The position numbers and the translations under genes are program-made. From assembly GCA_002714565.1 (NCBI GenBank), contig PAXU01000051.1, positions 1 to 11,259 on the forward strand: 11,259 nt of DNA, in the 5' to 3' direction. A model generated the notes under the pieces. That model did no database searches, was not told where the DNA came from, and saw only the letters and a list, made by a program, of their open reading frames with translations. The stretch's first letter is position 1. Each line of letters starts with the position of its first letter. This document shows positions 1 to 6,752 of this stretch, one piece after another. The stretch comes from Rhodopirellula sp. Its GTDB lineage: Bacteria; Planctomycetota; Planctomycetia; Pirellulales; Pirellulaceae.

Positions 1-303
1 CTCCAGATCAGCGACCGCTCTCAAACTGCGACCGATCAAGCGTTGTATCTCCGTTGTCCGGCCGTCGACCTTTGACCGCTCACGACGTTTTCGTGGAGTC
101 GTGCTGTGAGGCAACATGGAATATTCGGCAGTCATCCAACCTTTGCCTTTGCCCTCCATCCACGGTGGAACATGATCTGAAATACTGGCAGTGCACAGCA
201 CCACAGTGTTTCCAGCTTGGATCAGTACGCTTCCTGGCGACGACTTTGTAAACTTTCGCTTAACAGATACGTCGCGCAGTTGTGTTCGAGGTCGTTTTGG
301 CAT
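1..303 (-). CDS. rph: Ribonuclease PH, N-terminal part (runs off the left edge)
   Basis: Reading the minus strand from an ATG at 303-301 gives 101 uninterrupted codons to the window edge. The protein opens with [14 protein letters not shown], then [18 protein letters not shown] (residues 24-41), [19 protein letters not shown] (53-71) and [20 protein letters not shown] (80-99). These are, in order, the conserved blocks of RNase PH, the phosphate-dependent 3'-5' exoribonuclease that trims tRNA 3' ends; the basic stretch PRKRRER lies where the family binds phosphate and RNA. The family is about 240-260 residues, so roughly 60% lies outside the window. An in-frame TAA two codons upstream (312-310) fixes the start region. 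It begins 59 bases after argF in the same direction, so it probably ends the arg transcript. No strong ribosome binding site is visible. The long open frame on the other strand here is only its shadow. Confidence 0.93.
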   Translation of the reverse strand, partial: MPKRPRTQLRDVSVKRKFTKSSPGSVLIQAGNTVVLCTASISDHVPPWMEGKGKGWMTAEYSMLPHSTTPRKRRERSKVDGRTTEIQRLIGRSLRAVADLE

Positions 304-344
304 CGTTTCTTAACTCGGCCTTCCTATTTAACCGCAGAGTGGCA

Positions 345-376
345 ATTCAAAGATTGTTGTATTCAAGATTGTTCGT
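345..376. repeat. Imperfect 16-bp tandem duplication at the 3' end of argF
   Basis: ATTCAAAGATTGTTGT (345-360) is followed by ATTCAAGATTGTTCGT (361-376), the same unit with a one-base shift. The second copy holds the argF stop codon and last codons; the first lies in the argF-rph gap. It looks like a small slippage duplication without obvious function. Confidence 0.6.
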
Positions 377-1280
377 GCAACCAGACTAGCAAACCCTTCT
401 GAGCGTGCATACGGTTAGCAGCTTGTTGCACCACATAGCTTTGCGGCCCGTCCATCACGCCATCGGTTACCTCTTGCCCTCGTCGGGCGGGTAAACAATG
501 AAGGAAGATGGCAGAGCCAGGTGCCGACGCCATCAGACGCTCGTTGACTTGGTACTCCGCAAAGGCCTTCTCGCGAGCAGCCTGCTCGCTCTCTTGCCCC
601 ATGCTGGCCCATACATCGGTATAGATGGCATCAGCTGTTGCAACACCTTCGGAAATATCACTTGTTTGCACAATCCCGCCATCTACTTCACAGCCGGATT
701 GAATTTCGTGGATCTCCTCATCGGTGAACTGGTATGTTTCCGGACACACGATAGAAATCTTCATCCCCAACTTCAGTGAGATGATCGACAAGCTTCTCGC
801 AACATTATTTGCATCGCCTACGTAAACAAGATGTTTTCCGTTTACATCCGAGTGAACTTCCTGAATCGTCAATACATCAGCTAGCGCCTGGCACGGATGA
901 GAGTAATCGGTCAGCGCATTGATGACAGGACAGGTAGCAAATTGCGCTAGGTCTACGACATCCTGATGTTTCTTTGCTCGTACGGCAATAAAGTCAACAT
1001 ACTGAGACAACACTTCGCTAAAGTCCTTTACGGATTCTCGTTTTCCCCACCCTACGTCGGCGCCGAGATACATCGCACTACCGCCAAGCTGCACCATGCC
1101 CGCTTCAAAACTAACCCGAGTTCGCAGGCTTTGTTTCTGAAAGAGCATTGCCAGATTCACCCCTTTGAGAAGCGTTGGACGCTCTCCAGTCTCGAGAGCT
1201 GCCTTTAGCTCAGACGACTTCTCTAACACGGCCAGAATCTCATCGGGCGTCAAGTCAAATAGCGATAGTACGTGTTTCAT
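363..1280 (-). CDS. argF: Ornithine carbamoyltransferase
   Basis: This 305-residue protein transfers a carbamoyl group from carbamoyl phosphate to ornithine, giving citrulline, the sixth step of arginine synthesis, in the cytoplasm. The carbamoyl-phosphate loop is KQSLRTRVSFE (residues 49-59), followed by HPCQALAD (128-135), the ornithine-binding SMG loop in DVWASMGQE (222-230) and the catalytic cysteine in HCLPARRG (261-268). The usual loop is S-T-R-T-R; here the second residue is Leu (L52), while the ligand-contacting Ser, Arg and Thr remain. The SMG loop argues for ornithine rather than acetylornithine as substrate. Length is normal for the family. It is the third gene of the leftward argB-argD-argF run, starting 92 bases after argD, and rph follows 59 bases downstream. 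No convincing terminator is seen after it. Confidence 0.95.
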   Translation of the reverse strand: MKHVLSLFDLTPDEILAVLEKSSELKAALETGERPTLLKGVNLAMLFQKQSLRTRVSFEAGMVQLGGSAMYLGADVGWGKRESVKDFSEVLSQYVDFIAVRAKKHQDVVDLAQFATCPVINALTDYSHPCQALADVLTIQEVHSDVNGKHLVYVGDANNVARSLSIISLKLGMKISIVCPETYQFTDEEIHEIQSGCEVDGGIVQTSDISEGVATADAIYTDVWASMGQESEQAAREKAFAEYQVNERLMASAPGSAIFLHCLPARRGQEVTDGVMDGPQSYVVQQAANRMHAQKGLLVWLHEQS

Positions 1281-1372
1281 GGTTTTGTCAAATGTTTAAT
1301 TAGGAGCAAATGAGCTAATGTGAACCAAGTTGTGCGGTTAACAATTTTGCTGCAGCGACGTTGCATCTTTAT

Positions 1373-2575
1373 TTACGGCTGCAAAGCTGAGAGTACTTCA
1401 CAAATAACATCACATCCTTGTTCCGCTTGCTCCATAGAAAGATTCATGGCTGGTAGTAATCTGATCACATTTCCTTGTGTACAGTTAATCAGCAAGTTTC
1501 GTTCGAGGCATTTCTGGACAACCGGTGTACCGTCAACATCCAGTTCAACGCCAACCATCATTCCTGCGGTGCGGATTTCGCGTATCCATTGACATTGAGT
1601 CTTGAGTTCCTCGAATCGCGACTTGAAAAACTCGCTCAACGATACAACGTTTTCCAGCAGCCCCTCTTCTTCAATCGTTTCAATGGTGGCAATACCAGCA
1701 GCTGCCGCGATTGGATTGCCTCCAAATGTCGCCGCGTGCATCCCTGGGCGGAGACTCGGTGCAATTTCTGCAGTTGTCATCATCGCGCCGGCTGCGACCC
1801 CGCCGCAAAGAGATTTCGCCAACGTAATGACATCCGGAGTGACGTCGAAGTACTGATAACCGAACCACTTACCCGTGCGACCACAACCCGTCTGAACTTC
1901 ATCAAAGATCAACAGCAAGTCATGTTGATCAGCAAGCTCTCTGAGTCCCTTTAGGTAGCTCGCAGGTGGTATCCTCACTCCCCCTTCGCCCTGAACCGGT
2001 TCAATCATGATGGCGCAGGTTTCATCGTCAATCAGTTCTTTTACAGCGTTCAAATCGCCGTGCGGAGCATACAGAAAACCTGCAACGAGAGGCCCAAGTC
2101 CTTCATGGTATTTAGGCTGCGCGGTCGCAGTGGTCGTTGCCAGACTGCGGCCATGAAAACCGCCTTCAAACGTAATGATCTTATATCGCTGTGGACCGTG
2201 ATGTAGTCGAGCCAGTTTGATCGCTGCTTCGTTTGCCTCCGCGCCTGAGTTACAAAAGAAAGCCTGTCCGCCAAAGCTTCGGTCAGACAGCAGCTTTGCC
2301 CACTCCCCTTGCTGTTGCATATGCCAGCTGTTCGGCACGTGCACAAGTGTTTCTACTTGTTTTTGAACGGCCTGCACAACGCGTGGCGGGCAATGGCCGA
2401 TCAGATTGCAGCCCCAACCGGGAAACAGGTCTAGATAGCGGTTTCCTTCAGCATCCCAGATCCATGAGCCTTCGCCACGAACCAGATTCACCGCATAGCG
2501 ACCGTAGTTTGGAATCACATACTGCTTGAATAACTCTACCGTTTGCTGTGAGCTAAGTGCTTCAAGGTTACTCAT
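1373..2575 (-). CDS. argD: Acetylornithine aminotransferase (PLP enzyme)
   Basis: A 400-residue class III pyridoxal-phosphate aminotransferase. It converts N-acetylglutamate semialdehyde to N-acetylornithine with glutamate as amino donor, and in many bacteria also serves lysine synthesis. Visible landmarks are [17 protein letters not shown] (107-123), the phosphate/cofactor region; FEGGFHGRS (136-144); [14 protein letters not shown] (222-235) with the cofactor-ring Asp at 225; the Schiff-base lysine K254 in [10 protein letters not shown]; and [12 protein letters not shown] (283-294). The start has a good ribosome binding site, GAGGA, seven bases before the ATG (complement of 2583-2587). It sits between argB (63-base gap) and argF, which supports ArgD over related ornithine or GABA aminotransferases, although the family is hard to split by sequence alone. 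Confidence 0.94.
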   Translation of the reverse strand: MSNLEALSSQQTVELFKQYVIPNYGRYAVNLVRGEGSWIWDAEGNRYLDLFPGWGCNLIGHCPPRVVQAVQKQVETLVHVPNSWHMQQQGEWAKLLSDRSFGGQAFFCNSGAEANEAAIKLARLHHGPQRYKIITFEGGFHGRSLATTTATAQPKYHEGLGPLVAGFLYAPHGDLNAVKELIDDETCAIMIEPVQGEGGVRIPPASYLKGLRELADQHDLLLIFDEVQTGCGRTGKWFGYQYFDVTPDVITLAKSLCGGVAAGAMMTTAEIAPSLRPGMHAATFGGNPIAAAAGIATIETIEEEGLLENVVSLSEFFKSRFEELKTQCQWIREIRTAGMMVGVELDVDGTPVVQKCLERNLLINCTQGNVIRLLPAMNLSMEQAEQGCDVICEVLSALQP

Positions 2576-2638
2576 GAAAAATTCCTCGATCTGTTTAAGA
2601 AGTAATATTCCGCCAACATAAAATTGCGAAATTTGTGC

Positions 2639-3514
2639 TTACTGTTTAACAATTTGCGTACCAATGCCATCGGTTGTATAAACCTCGAGCAATACAGAGT
2701 GCCGAATCGAACCGTCGATAATATGGACTTTTCCTACACCACGATCGAGCGTTTCTAGGCATGCTTCCACCTTGGGAATCATGCCGCCGGTTATCGTCCC
2801 GTTTGCAATTAGTTCACGGGCACGATCAGCAGTTAGTGATTCAATCCGAGACGACTCGTCATCTTCATCAAGCAAGACTCCGTTTACATCGCTCAGGAAC
2901 ACCAGTTTTTCTGCCCCTAACAGTTGTGCGACAACCGTGGCCGCCGTGTCCGCATTGACGTTGTACTTCTGGCCATCGTCATCGATACACATCGACGGAA
3001 TCACGGGAACCGTCTCAGCATAGCAAAGGTTTTCAATAACAACCCTGTCGATGTCGGTCACGCGACCGACCCAACCAAGGTCGACATCCTCATCACTGAC
3101 TCGAACCGTAGTCTTCTCACCAAACAGTACAGGGGTGCTTTCAAAGTTCAGCGTCATGGAACGCCCACCCACTTCTTCGATCAATTCTGCCAGACGACGG
3201 TTAACATCTCCCGCAAGGACTTTTTCAACGATTTCCAGTGTTTGGTCATTTGTTACACGGCGTCCGTGAATGAACTCCGGTGCAATTCCTGCCGTGTCCA
3301 TCTCTTTGCTAATGGCAGCACCGCCTCCATGCACAATCACGGGGCGCATACCTACAGTTTCCATGAACACGATATCCAACAATACGTGGCGCAACGCGGC
3401 CTCGTCCTGCAATAAACTGCCTCCAAGTTTAATGACCGTAGTCTTGCCACGAAACTGGCGAATCCAGCCTAATGCTTCGATGAGAGTATCAGCTTTTTCA
3501 ATCGCATGTTGCAT
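2639..3514 (-). CDS. argB: Acetylglutamate kinase, probably arginine-inhibited type
   Basis: This 291-residue amino-acid kinase phosphorylates N-acetylglutamate with ATP, the second and usually controlling step of arginine synthesis. Motifs are VIKLGGSLL (27-35, K29 in the phosphate loop), VHGGG (61-65), HGRRVT (83-88), NVNADTAA (185-192), LSDVNGVL (207-214) and GGMIPK (243-248). Two features recall arginine-sensitive hexameric enzymes: an extra N-terminal helix of about 22 residues before the first strand, and the C-terminal block [14 protein letters not shown] followed by GIGTQI (264-288), which corresponds to the arginine site of that class. The unregulated E. coli enzyme is shorter (about 258 residues). 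It is the first gene of the leftward arg operon; its leader contains two inverted repeats. Feedback inhibition is an inference from these features. Confidence 0.95.
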   Translation of the reverse strand: MQHAIEKADTLIEALGWIRQFRGKTTVIKLGGSLLQDEAALRHVLLDIVFMETVGMRPVIVHGGGAAISKEMDTAGIAPEFIHGRRVTNDQTLEIVEKVLAGDVNRRLAELIEEVGGRSMTLNFESTPVLFGEKTTVRVSDEDVDLGWVGRVTDIDRVVIENLCYAETVPVIPSMCIDDDGQKYNVNADTAATVVAQLLGAEKLVFLSDVNGVLLDEDDESSRIESLTADRARELIANGTITGGMIPKVEACLETLDRGVGKVHIIDGSIRHSVLLEVYTTDGIGTQIVKQ

Positions 3515-3548
3515 GAGAATTACCGTATTTTCAGCATCCGACCACTAT

Positions 3549-3587
3549 TGTGATAACATCACACGGATTCGGGCATTGATCGAATCC
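3549..3587 (-). promoter_or_regulatory. Two adjacent inverted repeats in the argB leader
   Basis: Read on the plus strand, TGTGAT-AAC-ATCACA occupies 3549-3563 (6-bp perfect arms) and GGATTCG-N9-CGAATCC occupies 3565-3587 (7-bp perfect arms), one base apart. They lie 35-73 bases upstream of the argB ATG, in the argB/glmU divergent gap. In the argB transcript each could fold as a hairpin; as DNA each could be a repressor or activator site. Neither matches the ArgR box as I know it. No T-run follows, so a simple attenuator is not supported. Confidence 0.45.
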
Positions 3588-3663
3588 AAACTGCACTGCT
3601 TACGACAAAGTGTAATCTGGAAGCAGGTCATTTTAAGTACGGATGAACACGGGTGTCAACGAG

Positions 3664-3692
3664 TTGTCCGTTATCCGGCGACCCTATACAAT
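3664..3692 (+). promoter_or_regulatory. Sigma70-type promoter for the glmU-like/prs operon
   Basis: TTGTCC (3664-3669) and TACAAT (3687-3692) are separated by exactly 17 bases. The -10 element matches the consensus at five of six positions and the -35 at four of six. Transcription would start near 3699, leaving a leader of about 65 bases before the ATG at 3767. It is the best plus-strand promoter I see in the 252 bases between argB and the first rightward gene. Confidence 0.55.
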
Positions 3693-3766
3693 CTGCCTTT
3701 CCGATGAGAAAATGGTGACTGTTGCTCACACGTTGACCACTAAATCAAGCAATTCAAGTGATACCT

Positions 3767-4510
3767 ATGGCGAACACACTTGCTGTCATCCTGGCAGCCG
3801 GACAAGGCACGAGGATGAACTCCGACTTGCCAAAAGTCCTATTCCCGGCGTGTGAAAAGCCAATGATCCATCATGTCGTATCAGCGTTAAATGCCGCAGG
3901 AGTTCAACGCTGCGTCGTAGTGGTCGGATACCGGGCGGACTTGGTCAAAGACTCACTCGATGCCTTTAGTGGAATTGAATTTGCCGTGCAAGCTGAGCGG
4001 CTTGGCACCGGACATGCGGTTATGATGTGCCGTAACCAAATCGAATCGCACGAGGGCCCAGTGTTGGTAGTTGCCGGTGATTCCCCGATGATTCAATCAA
4101 CATCCATTGAGAAACTCTTGCAACGGTTTGAAACGGAAAAACCTGCTTGTATCCTAGGCACACTACTTAAAGATGATCCCACCGGTCTTGGACGGATCGT
4201 GCGTGACAGTAGCGGAGCATTTGACTCTATCGTGGAACAACGCGATGCTACGGATGAGCAGTTGTCCATCAGCGAAGTGAATATGAGTACTTACGTGTTT
4301 GATGCGAGGGGTTTGTCACTGGCGCTGAGTGAGTTAAAACCAGAAAACCAACAGCAGGAGTATTATCTAACGGATTGCCCGAGTATCCTGAAAGAACATG
4401 GGAGACTGGTAATTGCAGATCCCATACTTCAATCCTGTGAAGCACTAAGTGTGAACACCCCGGAAGAACTAGCTATTGTCGAATCAGCAATGAGAAGGAT
4501 GGGGTATTAA
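3767..4510 (+). CDS. Stand-alone GlmU-type UTP:sugar-1-phosphate uridylyltransferase domain
   Basis: Residues 1-247 match the N-terminal pyrophosphorylase domain of GlmU, which makes UDP-N-acetylglucosamine from UTP and GlcNAc-1-phosphate for peptidoglycan and lipid A. Seen are LAAGQGTRM (9-17), LPKVL with the catalytic lysine K23, AERLGTGHA (76-84), GDSPM with the metal ligand D105, DDPTGLGRI (136-144), E157, EVNMS with N172, QQEYYLTD and the C-terminal VNTPEEL (N230, the other metal ligand). The protein stops there: the left-handed beta-helix acetyltransferase half of full GlmU (about 450 residues) is missing, and prs starts on the next base. An upstream in-frame GTG at 3758 would add three residues; I prefer the ATG at 3767 because the conserved domain starts right after it. 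Neither start has a clear ribosome binding site. The sugar substrate is inferred from similarity and the glmU-prs gene pair. Confidence 0.85.
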   Translation: MANTLAVILAAGQGTRMNSDLPKVLFPACEKPMIHHVVSALNAAGVQRCVVVVGYRADLVKDSLDAFSGIEFAVQAERLGTGHAVMMCRNQIESHEGPVLVVAGDSPMIQSTSIEKLLQRFETEKPACILGTLLKDDPTGLGRIVRDSSGAFDSIVEQRDATDEQLSISEVNMSTYVFDARGLSLALSELKPENQQQEYYLTDCPSILKEHGRLVIADPILQSCEALSVNTPEELAIVESAMRRMGY

Positions 4511-5461
4511 ATGCGCGAACTGAAGATATTCAGCGGAAACGCCAACCCAAAAATCGCTGAGGATATCTGTGGATTCCTCCATCTGTCTCTCGGTGCAATT
4601 ACGTTAAGTGAATTCCCGGATGGCGAACGTCACTGCAAGATTGAAGAAGATGTACGTGGACGTGACGTTTATCTAATTCAACCCACATGCCCGCCAGTCA
4701 ACGATAATCTGATGGAGCTGTTGATCATGATCGACAGTTGTAAACGTGCCAGTGCTTCGCGGGTTACGGCAGTCATCCCCTACTTCGGCTACGCACGGTC
4801 AGATCGCAAGGATGAAGGTCGCGTGCCGATCACGGCAAAACTTTGTGCCAACCTAATCACACGAGCAGGAGCGGACCGTGTGCTTACGATGGATCTGCAT
4901 GCTGCCCAGATTCAAGGATTCTTCGATTGCCCGGTGGATCACCTGTACGCTGCACCTGTGATCAACGAATATCTGCGCAATAAGGGTTATTCTGACGATA
5001 ACATCGTGGTAGTTAGCCCGGACGAAGGAAGTATCAAGCGAGCAATTGGGCACGTAAAACGACTCGGTGGCAATCTGGCTATCGTTGATAAACGACGCGC
5101 CAGTGCGATGGAGACAACACAACAAAACCTGATTGGCGGCCCTATCGAAGGTAAAGTCGCCTTGATGTTTGATGACATGATTAGCACCGCTGGCAGCATT
5201 TGTGGAGCTGCGGAATTAGTCGCAGCTGCTGGCGCCAGTGAAATACATGTGGCAGCAACACACGGAGTTTTGTGTGGCCCTGCGATTGAGCGCATTCAAA
5301 ATTCGCCGATCAACAGTATGGTGCTTACCGACACCATACCACTGTCAAAGGACAACAATATTGATGAAATCGAAGTACTGACTGTTGCACCGTTACTAGC
5401 TGAGGCTATTAAACGCATTCACCACGATCAGTCGATTAGCTCGATGTTCGCAACGTCCTAA
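4511..5461 (+). CDS. prs: Ribose-phosphate pyrophosphokinase (PRPP synthetase)
   Basis: A 316-residue class I PRPP synthetase. It transfers pyrophosphate from ATP to ribose-5-phosphate, supplying PRPP for purines, pyrimidines, histidine, tryptophan and NAD. Clear blocks are FSGNANPKIA (7-16), FPDGE (35-39), PYFGYARSDRKDEGR (90-104), the metal/ATP region DLHAAQIQGFFDCPVDHLYA (128-147), VSPDEGSIKRA (168-178), DKRR (193-196) and the ribose-5-phosphate loop DDMISTAGS (221-229). The usual loop is DDMIDTGGT; here Asp is Ser (S225), a form I also recall from archaeal enzymes. The gene begins directly after the stop codon of the GlmU-like gene (TAAATG), so the two are very likely translationally coupled; AAGGA at 4495-4499 could serve as ribosome binding site. 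Coupling of GlmU and Prs also occurs in Bacillus (gcaD-prs). Confidence 0.96.
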   Translation: MRELKIFSGNANPKIAEDICGFLHLSLGAITLSEFPDGERHCKIEEDVRGRDVYLIQPTCPPVNDNLMELLIMIDSCKRASASRVTAVIPYFGYARSDRKDEGRVPITAKLCANLITRAGADRVLTMDLHAAQIQGFFDCPVDHLYAAPVINEYLRNKGYSDDNIVVVSPDEGSIKRAIGHVKRLGGNLAIVDKRRASAMETTQQNLIGGPIEGKVALMFDDMISTAGSICGAAELVAAAGASEIHVAATHGVLCGPAIERIQNSPINSMVLTDTIPLSKDNNIDEIEVLTVAPLLAEAIKRIHHDQSISSMFATS

Positions 5462-5513
5462 AAAATGGATGCCCAAAATACACATCGAGACACAATTGAA
5501 ACTTAGGAACTTA

Positions 5514-5543
5514 TAGGCATTTGAGCATTAGGCATTTGAGCAC
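5514..5543 (+). repeat. 15-bp tandem duplication before the GroES-like gene
   Basis: The unit TAGGCATTTGAGCAT (5514-5528) is followed at once by TAGGCATTTGAGCAC (5529-5543), identical at 14 of 15 positions. The second copy ends two bases before the ATG at 5546, so the duplication fills the space where a ribosome binding site would be. Neither copy resembles a Shine-Dalgarno sequence. Confidence 0.9.
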
Positions 5544-5545
5544 AA

Positions 5546-5863
5546 ATGGGTAAAAAAAAGACAAGCTTCGAATACGTTGAACCAATCGGCTCTCGCGTTC
5601 TCGTACGCAAGGATGATCCAAAACGCGAAACGAAAGGTGGTATCGCATTGCCGGATGCCGCTGAGATCCCGACCATTACGGGGCGAATCGTTACTATTTC
5701 AACACAAGTGGAAAATGATGACGATGTTCCCTTACGCCAATACGACAAGATCCTTTTCCATCCAAAGGATGCGATTCCAGTTGATTTCGAACCGGATAAT
5801 CAGCTGTTTGTAGTTCCCGTCGATGACGTCGTTGCTGTTTTCAGACCGGACAAAGATACTTAG
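5546..5863 (+). CDS. GroES-like co-chaperonin (Cpn10 family), divergent
   Basis: This 105-residue protein has the layout of GroES, the seven-fold lid that caps GroEL during protein folding. VEPIGSRVLVRKDD (residues 11-24) corresponds to the first beta strands. PKRETKGGIALPDAAE (25-40) corresponds to the mobile loop, with I-A-L in the place of the I-V-L tripeptide that contacts GroEL. ITGRIVTIS (44-52) matches the G-V-x-A-V-G strand, YDKILFHPKDAIPV (72-85) the K-V-G-D-x-V strand, and DNQLFVVPVDDVVAVF (90-105 region) the C-terminal strand. No groEL is adjacent. The start follows an 84-base gap after prs and has no ribosome binding site; the ATG is placed by homology and by the preceding tandem repeat. 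The conserved glycines of the middle region (as in AVGxG) are lost, so it may be a paralogue with a special partner. Another house-keeping groES probably exists elsewhere in the genome. Confidence 0.75.
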   Translation: MGKKKTSFEYVEPIGSRVLVRKDDPKRETKGGIALPDAAEIPTITGRIVTISTQVENDDDVPLRQYDKILFHPKDAIPVDFEPDNQLFVVPVDDVVAVFRPDKDT

Positions 5864-5945
5864 GGTAGTGCTGCTGGACGCATCTTAAGGACGCTTTTTC
5901 ACGTTATATAAGCCCGATTTCCGCGCGAGTCAGCCCTTGTACTCA

Positions 5946-5999
5946 ACCTACTTTATGGCAAAATGAGTTGTTTGACGCATACTTAAAATGTAAGTAGGT
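5946..5999 (+). promoter_or_regulatory. Long-loop inverted repeat in the rplY leader
   Basis: ACCTACTT (5946-5953) and AAGTAGGT (5992-5999) are perfect 8-bp inverted arms separated by 38 bases. A smaller pair, ACTTA/TAAGT (5981-5995), overlaps the right arm and could compete with it. A weaker stem-loop lies further on (6017-6039). The element is in the 235-base gap between the GroES-like gene and rplY. It is a candidate leader structure, for example for feedback by bL25, but nothing ties it to a known family. I see no clear sigma70 promoter or T-tailed terminator in this gap. Confidence 0.35.
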
Positions 6000-6098
6000 A
6001 AGTGTTGAAAGCATAAGCGTTACGTTGAAGCGTAGTCGCGTGCAAAAGAATAATTCAAAGACAAAAACGCTGTTTAGCAAATAGATAAGAGGGCTTCC

Positions 6099-6734
6099 AT
6101 GTCGGATGCAATCCAAACCGAGTTAAGAGAGCAGCTTGGTACAGCAAACACCCGTCGCCTCCGAAAAGCTGGTCACATTCCAGCCAATGTATACGGACAT
6201 GGCGAAGATAATGTAAATATCAGTCTGCCTGCAGAAGCTATAAGGTCTGTCGTACGCGCCGGCTCCAAAGTTATTGAACTAAGCGGTGCAGTAGAATCCA
6301 ACGTATTGATATCAGACTGCCAATGGGACGCACTCGGATCAAGCGTGTTGCATCTGGATCTCGTCCGAATTTCAGCGGACGAAGTAGTAGAAGTATCGGT
6401 TTCCATTGAATTGCGTGGTAGCGCACCTGGAACCTCTGCCAACGGCGTGGTACGACATCTACTTCACCAAACAATGGTCGCCTGCCCGGGGCTTGCCATT
6501 CCTGAAAAACTGGAAATGAACATCAATAGTCTTGAAATCGATGAGACACTCACATTGGCAGATATTGAAATGCCCGAAAACGTGTCCCTGCTTTCAGACC
6601 CAAATACCCCTGTTGTCACCTGCGTGATTGTTGAAGAGATGGATGAAGAAGATCCCGCTAGCTTCGACGCTGCAGCAGAGCCGGAACTCATTGGTCAAAG
6701 CGATGATGACGAGGACGACGGTGAGGAAGAATAA
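6099..6734 (+). CDS. rplY: Large-subunit ribosomal protein bL25 (CTC/TL5 form)
   Basis: This 211-residue bL25 binds 5S rRNA in the large ribosomal subunit. Residues 1-92 form the RNA-binding domain, with RRLRKAGHIPANVYG (19-33) and the conserved VLHLDLVRI (83-91). Residues 93-180 are the extra beta domain of the long CTC/TL5 form (GSAPGT, NGVVRH, PGLAIPE, then LEIDETLTLADIEMP). The last 30 residues are strongly acidic and end in DDDEDDGEEE, as often seen in CTC proteins. The ATG is supported by GAGGG six to seven bases upstream (6089-6093). It precedes pth by 18 bases, the same pair as ctc-spoVC in Bacillus, and is separated from the GroES-like gene by a 235-base structured leader, so it may have its own promoter. 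Confidence 0.94.
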   Translation: MSDAIQTELREQLGTANTRRLRKAGHIPANVYGHGEDNVNISLPAEAIRSVVRAGSKVIELSGAVESNVLISDCQWDALGSSVLHLDLVRISADEVVEVSVSIELRGSAPGTSANGVVRHLLHQTMVACPGLAIPEKLEMNINSLEIDETLTLADIEMPENVSLLSDPNTPVVTCVIVEEMDEEDPASFDAAAEPELIGQSDDDEDDGEEE

Positions 6735-6752
6735 AGTACATCCAAGATTGTC

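Noticed and set aside
81..103. CACGAC/GTCGTG inverted repeat
   Set aside because: It lies inside rph codons and is explained by coding sequence.
54..402. Two plus-strand open frames (54-251 and 217-402)
   Set aside because: They lie opposite rph and the end of argF, have odd Cys-rich composition and match nothing; they are shadows.
1475..1954. 159-codon plus-strand open frame opposite argD
   Set aside because: Antisense shadow of argD; composition and motifs are not those of a protein family.
3549..3563. CRP/FNR-type operator
   Set aside because: Half-sites TGTGA and TCACA fit, but the spacer is five bases instead of six and no CRP regulation is known to me here; kept only as an unassigned inverted repeat.
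3270..3707. 145-codon plus-strand open frame opposite argB
   Set aside because: It is antisense to well-conserved argB codons for most of its length and shows no recognisable domain.
5873..5900. Possible terminator after the GroES-like gene (T-run after GGACGC)
   Set aside because: The GGACGC copies are direct, not inverted, so no stem precedes the T-run.
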